A DNA stretch of 64,000 nt from Vibrio bivalvicida (GTDB taxonomy: Bacteria; Pseudomonadota; Gammaproteobacteria; Enterobacterales; Vibrionaceae). The stretch covers positions 1 to 64,000 of the forward strand of contig NZ_LLEI02000018.1 in the NCBI RefSeq assembly GCF_001399455.2. Reading direction: 5' to 3'. Within the stretch, counting starts at the first letter, position 1. Each line of letters opens with the position of its first letter. The notes beneath the pieces were generated by a model. The model was not told where the DNA came from, made no database searches, and worked only from the letters and a program-made list of their open reading frames with translations. Shown here piece by piece: positions 35,065-42,690 of the stretch. Both the position numbers and the translations under genes were made by a program.

Positions 35065-35833
35065 AGTCTTGCTCCATACTAAAATGGTGACTAGGGCTCA
35101 CAACCGCCTCAGTGGCGGATTCAGCTAGTTCCCCCTCTTTAGCAATTATCGATTTGGCAGAGTAGACAGCAAAAGATACGTCCATACTGGCGCACACAGT
35201 TTGATTCTGCATCACACTCATACGAGCTTTGAATCTTCCACGGCGATCATTCACATCCTTCTCGACAAACTCAAAATGTACGATTGCAGGTAGAGGGAAT
35301 AGGAAATTCGCAAAATCAATCGACATACTGTTGATAACGTAATACTTGTCGTTTTGTTTTTGGTAAACAAACTCTTCAGTAACGGCAATAAACGCCTGGC
35401 GACAAGCTTCAACCAGCAACATTCCTTGAACATGCTGCCCTGTCTGATGGTCTCCCATCAATTCGCAGTTATCATCAATAACGAGGGGCAGTGCGTACAT
35501 ATCTAACTTATGATCAACTTTTTCAGCCTGACCAATTAGAATATTTCGCTCATCCCATTTGTGGGTATGACGATTTTTATGCTCAGAAGCTAGCTTTTCT
35601 ACTGAACAAGTTTTGAGCTTGCTTTTCAGCTTTATATTATTGCCAATATCATCAATAACTTTCTTGGCTTTGTGCTTACAAACACCTTGCCCCGCAATCA
35701 GCTCATGCTCATCAGGAAATAGATTGTCTGGTAGCTTTGCTAACAATTCTAACTGAGAAATAGTTAAAGCTTTTTTTCCATTGGCATACTCTGAATATTT
35801 ATCACCAACAACTACAATTTTATTAACTTCCAT
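35057..35833 (-). CDS. AfsA-type (A-factor biosynthesis) hotdog-domain protein (258 aa)
   Basis: The segment from HTHKWDERNILIG (residues 89-101) to GQHVQGMLLVEACRQAFIAV (132-151), with the hydrophobic Glu-Ala-x-Arg-Gln helix, matches the AfsA hotdog signature; a following strand pattern (VHFEFVEKDV, RFKARMSVM, ASMDVSFAVY) completes the fold. AfsA of Streptomyces joins a beta-ketoacyl thioester to dihydroxyacetone phosphate, the first committed step to gamma-butyrolactone signals. Here only one clear unit is visible in 258 aa, whereas Streptomyces AfsA (about 300 aa) has two; the N-terminal 85 residues may be a diverged first unit. Coding DNA is A/T-richer than its neighbours. Overlaps the next gene by 8 bp. 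Confidence 0.82.
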   Translation of the reverse strand: MEVNKIVVVGDKYSEYANGKKALTISQLELLAKLPDNLFPDEHELIAGQGVCKHKAKKVIDDIGNNIKLKSKLKTCSVEKLASEHKNRHTHKWDERNILIGQAEKVDHKLDMYALPLVIDDNCELMGDHQTGQHVQGMLLVEACRQAFIAVTEEFVYQKQNDKYYVINSMSIDFANFLFPLPAIVHFEFVEKDVNDRRGRFKARMSVMQNQTVCASMDVSFAVYSAKSIIAKEGELAESATEAVVSPSHHFSMEQDCA

Positions 35834-35844
35834 ATCACTTGCTC

Positions 35845-36444
35845 TTACATTGCTCTATATAGACGCGTATATAGTCCTTCATCCCCACCAGTAATATAAT
35901 CATCACCAGCTTGCTTAATAATCTCTTTATAGTTTTCATCATTAAATGGCTGCATATATTCATCTACATTTCCATTGAATGAAGAAACAAAAAGAACACC
36001 TGGCTGACCACTAATCAGAGAATGATAGGCTTCAAAGCTATTAATCTTGTCGGCATTGTCTCGTACTACATTAAATATTGTTCTATCGCGCCACTCAAGA
36101 TAGTCATCGTAACGCTCTGCAGGCACTTCGACATGTCGCAACTGCACAAACTCCGTACTTGGCAACTCTGACTCACTAGCAATAGGTGCCTCTACGAATC
36201 TAAGCAATTCGCGTTTTATATCACCAGACAAGTAATCTTTATTAACAGTAAATGCATCTATGAGTCCTTTCTCTAAATTTGAAATATCTTCTATTTTATT
36301 TATAGCCTTCAATTCCAATAGCTCATTATTTCCATCTTCGCTAATAAAATATCTAGAACTCTCGTTACATTTAATACTATCAATTGTTTTGTTATCAATA
36401 TTTTTAACGGGGTATCGAGAGACCAAAAGGTAGTTTGTAGACAT
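35845..36444 (-). CDS. ABM-like alpha+beta barrel protein, first gene of the AfsA operon (199 aa)
   Basis: No confident family. The C-terminal half FVQLRHVEVPAERYDDYLEWRDRTIFNVVRDN...FEAYHSLISGQPGVLFVSSF resembles dimeric alpha+beta-barrel proteins such as antibiotic biosynthesis monooxygenases; the N-terminal half (TNYLLVSRYPV...) could be a second, diverged unit. The start MSTNYLLVSRYP has a GGAG site 6 bp upstream; an in-frame ATG four codons earlier does not. A/T-rich. It follows the intergenic region shared with the LysR gene and precedes the AfsA gene by 11 bp. It may be an oxygenase, cyclase or lyase in the pathway. Confidence 0.7.
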   Translation of the reverse strand: MSTNYLLVSRYPVKNIDNKTIDSIKCNESSRYFISEDGNNELLELKAINKIEDISNLEKGLIDAFTVNKDYLSGDIKRELLRFVEAPIASESELPSTEFVQLRHVEVPAERYDDYLEWRDRTIFNVVRDNADKINSFEAYHSLISGQPGVLFVSSFNGNVDEYMQPFNDENYKEIIKQAGDDYITGGDEGLYTRLYRAM

Positions 36445-36456
36445 GTTTAACTCCAT

Positions 36457-36792
36457 TTAATTAAGGAGCAACAAAACTAACAGCTATTGATAGTTGTGGA
36501 ATTACTAATTATGTAATTTAATTTTTGAATCAACACCAAGTTTATAGCTTATTTTTGAATCACTACTAAATTCAATTTCATCATTAAGACTAATGAGAGA
36601 AGTGCATATAAACACAAGCCTCAATAAGGAGGGCTGCAAATTTTTCAGTGTGTGGACACTCAGCAAAAAATTAACTACATTTATCTTGTTATTTATAAAT
36701 ACTAACCTTTATAATGAAAACTATTCACATTCTGAATAAAATAAAGACATTACTTTAATGTTATTGATGTTGTTTTTGCCCATAAGATCTGT
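36457..36792. promoter_or_regulatory. Divergent A/T-rich control region with 30-bp-spaced direct repeats
   Basis: This 336-bp gap separates the AfsA operon from its divergent LysR gene and must hold both promoters. It contains two direct repeats of ATTTTTGAATCA at 36521-36532 and 36551-36562, exactly 30 bp apart (about three helical turns), with further similarity downstream of each (AACACCAA versus CTACTAA). Such phased sites suit a LysR-type tetramer, although classical LysR boxes are inverted (T-N11-A). No gene was found in the gap. Confidence 0.55.
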
Positions 36793-37710
36793 ATGAGTAT
36801 TAGATCCATTTTAACCAACAGTAGTTTGCCGACCGTTAAGCAACTTCAATGTTTTTTGGCCGTTGCGCAGGAACTTAACTTCCGTAAGGCGGCTGAGCGC
36901 ATAAATATGACTCAGCCGCCACTAACTAGGCAAATAAGGTGCCTAGAGGATTTACTTGGTTATGAATTATTTAATCGTAACACTCATGGCGTACACCTAA
37001 CTAAATCAGGCAATGACCTTCTCATTGAAGCAGAAAAAATCTTATGCCTAATTAGTGGACTGAAAGCTCTGAACGCAAGAAGTGTCGATAAAATTAGAGT
37101 GGGGGCGACTAATACTCTAAATTTCGAGAACATTTCTCCAATCGCAGAGGCTTTGAGCTCTCTCGTTGGACTTGAGAGCGCTGATGTTCATAATATGAAT
37201 TCAAGTCAACTAATTCACAGCCTGCAAAAGAACTCATTAGATATCGCTCTCATTGGAGAACAAAATACTCGCGTAGAAGAAGATATATCTTTCCATTGGA
37301 TATATCGCGAGCCACTGTTACTCGCTATGCCCTCTTCACACGAAGCCGCAACACAAATTCAAGTCTCGCTTGAAGATGTATCTGAGTTACCTTTATTTTG
37401 GTTTCCTTGGAGTGCCAACCCTGCTTTTTACGAAAAGTGCGAGAAACTGTTTGAAAAGCTCCCTTTCCCACTGAAAAGAATAAAAGAGCCTGACGATACT
37501 ATTGTGATGCTCTCCAAAATTGCCAAGGGTAACGCCATGGCATTGATGCCTCGTTCGATGTGTACCTTTTACAATGATGGCTTATGCTATAAAGAGCTCT
37601 CTGACGCTCATAGTAAGTATCTAAATATCGACGTCTATGCTGCGATTAAAAACAACGATAGAAGGCCGCATATCTTCGATGCAATCGAGAACCTAAAGTC
37701 ATCCCGATAA
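36793..37710 (+). CDS. LysR-family regulator divergent from the AfsA operon (305 aa)
   Basis: N-terminal winged helix-turn-helix LPTVKQLQCFLAVAQELNFRKAAERINMTQPPLTRQIRCLEDLLGYELFNRNTHGVHLTKSG is classic LysR; the remainder is the periplasmic-binding-protein-like effector domain (VGATNTLNFENISPIAEAL, DIALIGEQ, GNAMALMPRSM). Divergent orientation predicts that it controls the AfsA operon and that its ligand is a pathway substrate or product. An effector cannot be deduced. Confidence 0.9.
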   Translation: MSIRSILTNSSLPTVKQLQCFLAVAQELNFRKAAERINMTQPPLTRQIRCLEDLLGYELFNRNTHGVHLTKSGNDLLIEAEKILCLISGLKALNARSVDKIRVGATNTLNFENISPIAEALSSLVGLESADVHNMNSSQLIHSLQKNSLDIALIGEQNTRVEEDISFHWIYREPLLLAMPSSHEAATQIQVSLEDVSELPLFWFPWSANPAFYEKCEKLFEKLPFPLKRIKEPDDTIVMLSKIAKGNAMALMPRSMCTFYNDGLCYKELSDAHSKYLNIDVYAAIKNNDRRPHIFDAIENLKSSR

Positions 37711-37764
37711 CACTGGCGCTTCCCAAGGGAGAAATGAGTCCCTCTTTCCGGCACGATTACTCAG

Positions 37765-38661
37765 TTAGAAACCCACCAAAGTCACTTTCCCTTGTAGTGA
37801 ATCTTTAAGCTGACAAGTAAAATCAACCCGCTTATCGGCATCTTTATCATATAAGGTTTTCAACTTCTCAAATGCACTGGGGACAAAACTGATGTTTTTT
37901 AAGCGCAGGCTTTTACGAGTTTGACTGTCCAAAAATGCCAAAGCAGAGCGCTCGAGTACTTGATGGCAGGCATCTAACACTCCTTTGCTCGCCAGCTTAC
38001 TTTGAATTACTTGCTCAATATCCGCTTTAGAGATTGACGAACTCGACTGAGCAAAAACGCAAATAGCGTGAAGGTCTAGTATCGCTACTGCACGAGGTCT
38101 CTGAGTTGCGGTGTCTTCATAAACCGCTAACAGGCAGGGAATTTTACTCTCATCGAATAATTGTGGGGCAATATTGTTGAGGGTTAAGCTGTTGCCTAGC
38201 TCTCTTTGAAGTAGTTTCTCTAGTTGTGACAGCTTGGGTAACGCTAACTCTTTTTGGACTTCAGTGATTGAGTCGAGCGTTTTCTTACTTTCTTCAACAC
38301 CTTGAACTAAAGGCAGTAAGTAGCGATGTAATTCACTGTCTTCAAAGGGTTTAGTGAGCACAAAACTAGCACCTGCCGCCTGAGCTTGTTGAATTTGGCT
38401 TTGGTCATCAACGGTGGTAATCATCCCCACTTTGATTCCTGCACCGAGTTTCATTAGCTCTTCGGTTAACGTCAGCCCTGTCATATCCGGCATATACCAG
38501 TCAGTTAACACTATCTCAGGATGCCATTCTTTAGCCAATTCCAGTGCCTTAGTTGCGCTACAGGTTTTCTCAATCGATAAACGACAATAACCAAAGCTCT
38601 CTAAGCCCCGCCTGACAATCTCTAATGTCGCCTTACTGTCATCCACAATCAAAATTTTCAC
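37765..38661 (-). CDS. Response regulator with an uncharacterised C-terminal domain (298 aa)
   Basis: Receiver domain at 1-120 with all phosphorylation residues: Asp7/Asp8, phospho-acceptor Asp54 (VLTDWYMPDMTG), Thr in GMITTVDD and Lys in VLTKPFED. The C-terminal 170 residues have no DNA-binding or enzymatic motif I recognise; strands such as IPCLLAVYEDTATQRPRAVAILDLHAICVFA recall CheX/CheC-like folds, but that is a guess. No histidine kinase is adjacent; the divergent neighbour is a coiled-coil membrane protein. Confidence 0.85.
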   Translation of the reverse strand: MKILIVDDSKATLEIVRRGLESFGYCRLSIEKTCSATKALELAKEWHPEIVLTDWYMPDMTGLTLTEELMKLGAGIKVGMITTVDDQSQIQQAQAAGASFVLTKPFEDSELHRYLLPLVQGVEESKKTLDSITEVQKELALPKLSQLEKLLQRELGNSLTLNNIAPQLFDESKIPCLLAVYEDTATQRPRAVAILDLHAICVFAQSSSSISKADIEQVIQSKLASKGVLDACHQVLERSALAFLDSQTRKSLRLKNISFVPSAFEKLKTLYDKDADKRVDFTCQLKDSLQGKVTLVGF

Positions 38662-38765
38662 GGGTCGCCATCACCTCCTGCACTGAACTGTCTAAATTAT
38701 AGGCACATTTTTCACTGGCAACTAAACTTACAGACGATGAATGTCCCAACTTGCGTATTTGATAG

Positions 38766-39524
38766 ATGGAATTAGTGTCAATTTTAACCCTAGAAAACCT
38801 GATAGCCCTCGCCGTAGACTTTGGACTACTTATCCTTTTGGTGTGGTTCGTAATTTTGCTTTTGATTCTGCGCGAGTTTCGCCAGTTTGCTCGACAAGTG
38901 GTCAGCGGCCGCGATATGGACAGAAATACATACGAGCTATGCCAACAGTCTGTCGACAAAGCACTAAGCTATACCGCAGATAATAGCGATACTCTTAATG
39001 ACCTGATTATTATTCAGCAAGCGCTAGAAAGTCAGGTATCTCAGATAAAAGCAGCCAAAGGTGAGCTTAGCGCACAAGAGCAAGAATCGATTGATGAGCT
39101 GAACCAAAAACTAAATAAATCTCATCGCCTGATAAAGAAATTGAAAGGTGATTTAGATAAAAGCGTTAAAGGTCTACGAAATGCCAAAAACCGCCTGCAC
39201 AAACAAACTGATACCGTAGAAAGTTTACAGTTAGAAAAAGATCAACTAGAGAAACAATTTGAGCAGCTTGAGCAGGAATATATTCAAATCAGCGAGTCAG
39301 GGGGTACGGCAAACTTGGCCAAAGAATTCAAACAAGAAAAACAACAACTGCTTGACCAAATCGAAGAATACAAGCAGAAGCTAGCTTCACAAGGTGATAC
39401 ATCAGATTTAGCGGAAGAACTTGAAGCCTCTAAGCAACAGCTACACCATATGAGCAAAGAAAAAGATTTTGTTGAGAAGAAGTACTTGGAATTGTTGCAA
39501 GAAGCAGAACAAAAAAGTCAGTAG
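38766..39524 (+). CDS. Membrane-anchored coiled-coil protein (252 aa)
   Basis: One N-terminal transmembrane segment (IALAVDFGLLILLVWFVILLLILREF, about 12-38) is followed by a long charged region (about 70-250) rich in Glu, Lys, Gln and Leu with heptad spacing, predicted as a continuous coiled coil facing the cytoplasm. I recognise no named family. Divergent from the response-regulator gene across about 100 bp, so the two may function together (inference). Confidence 0.8.
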   Translation: MELVSILTLENLIALAVDFGLLILLVWFVILLLILREFRQFARQVVSGRDMDRNTYELCQQSVDKALSYTADNSDTLNDLIIIQQALESQVSQIKAAKGELSAQEQESIDELNQKLNKSHRLIKKLKGDLDKSVKGLRNAKNRLHKQTDTVESLQLEKDQLEKQFEQLEQEYIQISESGGTANLAKEFKQEKQQLLDQIEEYKQKLASQGDTSDLAEELEASKQQLHHMSKEKDFVEKKYLELLQEAEQKSQ

Positions 39525-39547
39525 CTCACCGCCACTGACTTCCTATG

Positions 39548-40483
39548 CTATTTCACACACACCACATTCAGCAGTGAAGTGCCTTTAAGTTTGTTGGTTT
39601 TACCACTGGTAAACAGCCCTGATTTCTCTGCGCCCCAATACGGCAAATGCATCGGCCATTTATCTTTCTGCATCACGTTAGAGTCAAGCAGTGCTTTCCA
39701 CTCGCTAGAGGTCGCTAAGCGCATATCCAAGCGATAACAAGTCTTATAGGCACCTTCATAGTTGAGCCTGTTCCAAGGTAGCTCGTGCTCCATATAAAAC
39801 TGGTCGTCACTAAACATAGTATATGGCACCTTGTACTCGATACCAGACACCGTCGCCGTTAAGCGAATTGAAACATCAGATTGACGCTTTTTAGGCTCCT
39901 GAGCCATAGGCTTGATTGCTGTAGGCTCCGGCTTCGCTTTCACTAGTGCAGGAATCACAGTGGTCGATTGCTGCGACTTTGCAGCCGGCTTTGACTTAGG
40001 TTTAGGTTGTGGCTTAACCATTGCCTGCTTTACAGGAGCCCCTTTCACCACTTCTCGGACAAACGCTTCCTTGTAGCCGGGCTCACTTTTCACTTTCGCC
40101 AGCTCCGCATTTGCTTGAGCGAAACCTTTATATGGGCCAATCAGACAACGATAAGCTTTTGCTTCAGGCTTTGCCCAGACATCGGTCGATATGTGCTGGT
40201 AAAGCTTTTTAGCCTTTACAAGAGGTAGCGGCTTGCTAAACACACCACACTGAATCCAGAATGTTGACTCTTGGCCACGCGGCTGAGATTTACCCCATAG
40301 TCCTTTACCAATCGGGCACGACTTATCTAACAACGGCAACTCATTGGTTGATGCCTGAGTTGCATCGCATAAAAATTCTTCAGCAAGCGTTGGGGCTGAC
40401 AAAGCGGGCAAGGCTAATGCTGCAGCAAGACTCCAACACTTCAAAAAAGTTTGATTAGGCTTTGAGGCCATATTGATATCCAT
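39548..40483 (-). CDS. SPOR-domain-containing exported protein (311 aa)
   Basis: A signal peptide (SLAAALALPALSAPTLA, cleavage near residue 34) is followed by a SPOR-like unit FWIQCGVFSKPLPLVKAKKLYQHIS...YRCLIGPYKGFAQANAELAKVK (about 76-135), which in other proteins binds denuded septal peptidoglycan. A basic Pro/Lys-rich linker (about 150-200) leads to a C-terminal domain (about 207-311) with aromatic-rich DQFYMEHELPWNRLNYEGAYKTCYRLDMRLATSSEWKALL, resembling a formylglycine/sulfatase-modifying-like fold in its 'LPTEAEWE'-type motif. Start choice between 40483 and 40471 is uncertain. Confidence 0.75.
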   Translation of the reverse strand: MDINMASKPNQTFLKCWSLAAALALPALSAPTLAEEFLCDATQASTNELPLLDKSCPIGKGLWGKSQPRGQESTFWIQCGVFSKPLPLVKAKKLYQHISTDVWAKPEAKAYRCLIGPYKGFAQANAELAKVKSEPGYKEAFVREVVKGAPVKQAMVKPQPKPKSKPAAKSQQSTTVIPALVKAKPEPTAIKPMAQEPKKRQSDVSIRLTATVSGIEYKVPYTMFSDDQFYMEHELPWNRLNYEGAYKTCYRLDMRLATSSEWKALLDSNVMQKDKWPMHLPYWGAEKSGLFTSGKTNKLKGTSLLNVVCVK

Positions 40484-40572
40484 ACTCTATAAACTTAACT
40501 TCGAGTTTATCCATCTACGTGGATCACTATAGTGACTTTCTTGACGGTTCACTGCCCTGAAAATGAGAATGC

Positions 40573-40605
40573 AAAAAAAGAGCCGTAATTAATTACGGCT
40601 CTTAG
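40573..40605 (-). terminator. Terminator of the peptide ABC transporter operon
   Basis: The stem AGAGCCGTAATT / AATTACGGCTCT is followed by seven T on the minus strand, about 40 bp past the last permease gene. Confidence 0.85.
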
Positions 40606-40642
40606 TTTAGATAGGTTTTTATAATCAAATCTTAGGCTTGGA

Positions 40643-41581
40643 TCACCCTTTGTAGATTTTTGGGTTAAATACGTCACGCAACCAGTCACCAAGTAAATTG
40701 ATAACCAAGACTAAAGTCACCAGTACGATACCCGGGAATGCCGTAATCCACCATGCACCAGAGAAAATGTAGTTAAATCCAATGCTAATCAGTGCGCCCA
40801 AAGAAGGTTGGTCTACCGGGAGACCTAAACCTAGGAAAGAAAGTGCCGCCTCTGACATGATGGCATTTGCCACCTGTACGGTCGAAATCACCAAGATAGG
40901 CGATAAACAGTTTGGTAGGATGTGACGGAACATGATGCGCGGAGCTTTAAAGCCCATCACACGTGCCGCCTCTACGTACTCTTTCTTCTTCTCTGCCAAC
41001 ACTGAAGCACGAATTGTACGTGCATACTGCGGCCATTCAGCTACACCAATGATCACCACCAGCATGACGACCGCATACTGGCTGTAGAAATCACTACCAA
41101 AGCTGGCTTTAAAGATAGCCGAGACAATGATTGCCACCATCATGGTAGAGAACGATAACTGAACATCCGCGAAACGCATCAAGAAACTATCAATACGACC
41201 ACCGAAGTAACCCGCCGAAAGACCAATCACAATCCCAAGCACTAGCTGTAGACCTACCGCTAGGAAACCAATAGTCAGAGATAGGCGCGAACCGTAGAGA
41301 ATAGTCGACAGGATGTCACGACCTTGCTCGTCGGTCCCTAATAGGAAGTTCTCATCGCCATCTTCCATCCATGCCGGTGGAAGCTCTGAATCCATAATAT
41401 CAATCGACGACAAATCGTATGGGTCAGTTGGTGAAAGGATTGGCGCGGCCAGAGCCATCACCAAGAACAACATAAACACGGTAAAACTGGTCATAGCCAC
41501 TTTGTCGCGTTTAAAGTAATACAAGAAATCCGATTGTTTAAATCGCTCCCAACGTGAAGGAGCTGCTGCAGTTTGACTCAT
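40643..41581 (-). CDS. Peptide ABC transporter permease, DppC/GsiD-like (312 aa)
   Basis: Inner-membrane permease with six hydrophobic segments. The N-terminal FKRDKVAMTSFTVFMLFLVMALAAPIL and the ATPase-contacting EAA loop VEAARVMGFKAPRIMFRHILPNCLSPI are typical of the DppC/OppC group, as is the LLGTDEQGRDILSTILYGSRLSL block. Last gene of the ATPase-binding protein-permease-permease operon and 2 bp behind the other permease gene. Confidence 0.92.
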   Translation of the reverse strand: MSQTAAAPSRWERFKQSDFLYYFKRDKVAMTSFTVFMLFLVMALAAPILSPTDPYDLSSIDIMDSELPPAWMEDGDENFLLGTDEQGRDILSTILYGSRLSLTIGFLAVGLQLVLGIVIGLSAGYFGGRIDSFLMRFADVQLSFSTMMVAIIVSAIFKASFGSDFYSQYAVVMLVVIIGVAEWPQYARTIRASVLAEKKKEYVEAARVMGFKAPRIMFRHILPNCLSPILVISTVQVANAIMSEAALSFLGLGLPVDQPSLGALISIGFNYIFSGAWWITAFPGIVLVTLVLVINLLGDWLRDVFNPKIYKG

Positions 41582-41583
41582 GG

Positions 41584-42561
41584 TTAAGCTCCTTTACCTG
41601 TTAAATTAACGGTCGGGTTAATGACACCGTATAGCAAATCAACAATCGTGTTGGTTACAACGAAAATCAGACCAACAAAGATGACGTAAGCGGTGATTAG
41701 CGGTGTATCAACACGGTTGATTGCTTCAAGGAAAAGGAAACCAGTTCCAGGCCATTGGAAGACAGTTTCAGTCAGAATTGTATAAGCGACCATGGTACCA
41801 ATTTGAACACCACCAACGGTTAGTACAGGAAGCATTGTGTTTTTCAGAGCGTGCTGGTAATAGATTTTATTTAGAGCCAGGCCTTTCGCTTTACCAAATT
41901 TAATGTATTCCGAGCTAAGCACTTCAAGCATCTCTGAACGGACCAAGCGAATAAATAGTGGCAGCATGATAGAAGCGAGCGCAATGCAAGGTAAAACCAG
42001 GTGAGCTAAGCCATCTAAGGTGAAATAACCAGATTCCCAGCCAAGAAGATTGGCAGTCTCACCACGGCCATAAGATGGTAGCCAGCCCAACTCAATAGAG
42101 AACACATACATCAGCATGATTGCGGTTAAGAAAACCGGAATCGAAATCCCTATGCTACTGCCAGCCATGACAATTTTGGTAAATAAACTTTTTGGGTGAA
42201 TGGCTGAGTAAACACCAAGGGGAATTGAGCAGAATACAATGATGAGCGTAGCGCCGAACACCAGTTCTAGCGTTGCCACCAATTTATCCAGAATCACTTC
42301 AACCGCAGGGCGCTTGAAGAAGTATGAAGTACCGAGATCACCTTGTAGCGCATTGCCTACAAAGCGAGTGTATTTTGTAATGAAGGGATCATTCAAACCT
42401 AGTTCGTCACGCAAAGCTTGGCGCTCTGATTCAGAAACCGATTGACCAACAAGCTCACGCAATGGGTCGCCGAGGTTATCCTGAATGGCAAACGCCACTA
42501 GACTGATCACAAACATCACTATCAGTGCCTGAAACAGGCGCTTGACCAGAAACGAAAACAT
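41584..42561 (-). CDS. Peptide ABC transporter permease, DppB/GsiC-like (325 aa)
   Basis: Inner-membrane permease; MFSFLVKRLFQALIVMFVISLVAFAI is the standard DppB N-terminus and sets the start at 42561, preceded by AAGGA. A longer in-frame reading (34 more codons) has no family support. The EAA loop YIKFGKAKGLALNKIYYQHALKNTMLPVLTVGG is present. Forms the membrane pair with the next gene. The about 50 residues after the first helix (LGDPLRELVGQSVSESERQALRDELGLNDPF) are the usual periplasmic loop. Confidence 0.92.
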   Translation of the reverse strand: MFSFLVKRLFQALIVMFVISLVAFAIQDNLGDPLRELVGQSVSESERQALRDELGLNDPFITKYTRFVGNALQGDLGTSYFFKRPAVEVILDKLVATLELVFGATLIIVFCSIPLGVYSAIHPKSLFTKIVMAGSSIGISIPVFLTAIMLMYVFSIELGWLPSYGRGETANLLGWESGYFTLDGLAHLVLPCIALASIMLPLFIRLVRSEMLEVLSSEYIKFGKAKGLALNKIYYQHALKNTMLPVLTVGGVQIGTMVAYTILTETVFQWPGTGFLFLEAINRVDTPLITAYVIFVGLIFVVTNTIVDLLYGVINPTVNLTGKGA

Positions 42562-42690
42562 TCCTTGCCCCTTTAACTTTCCATAGATTTCAGTCTGAAA
42601 AATGGCACTTAACCCGACTGAAACAAAGCTAAGCACCAAAAGTCGACCAAGTGCTCTGTTCAATGAGCACTTGGCCTAGCTCACTAGTGA

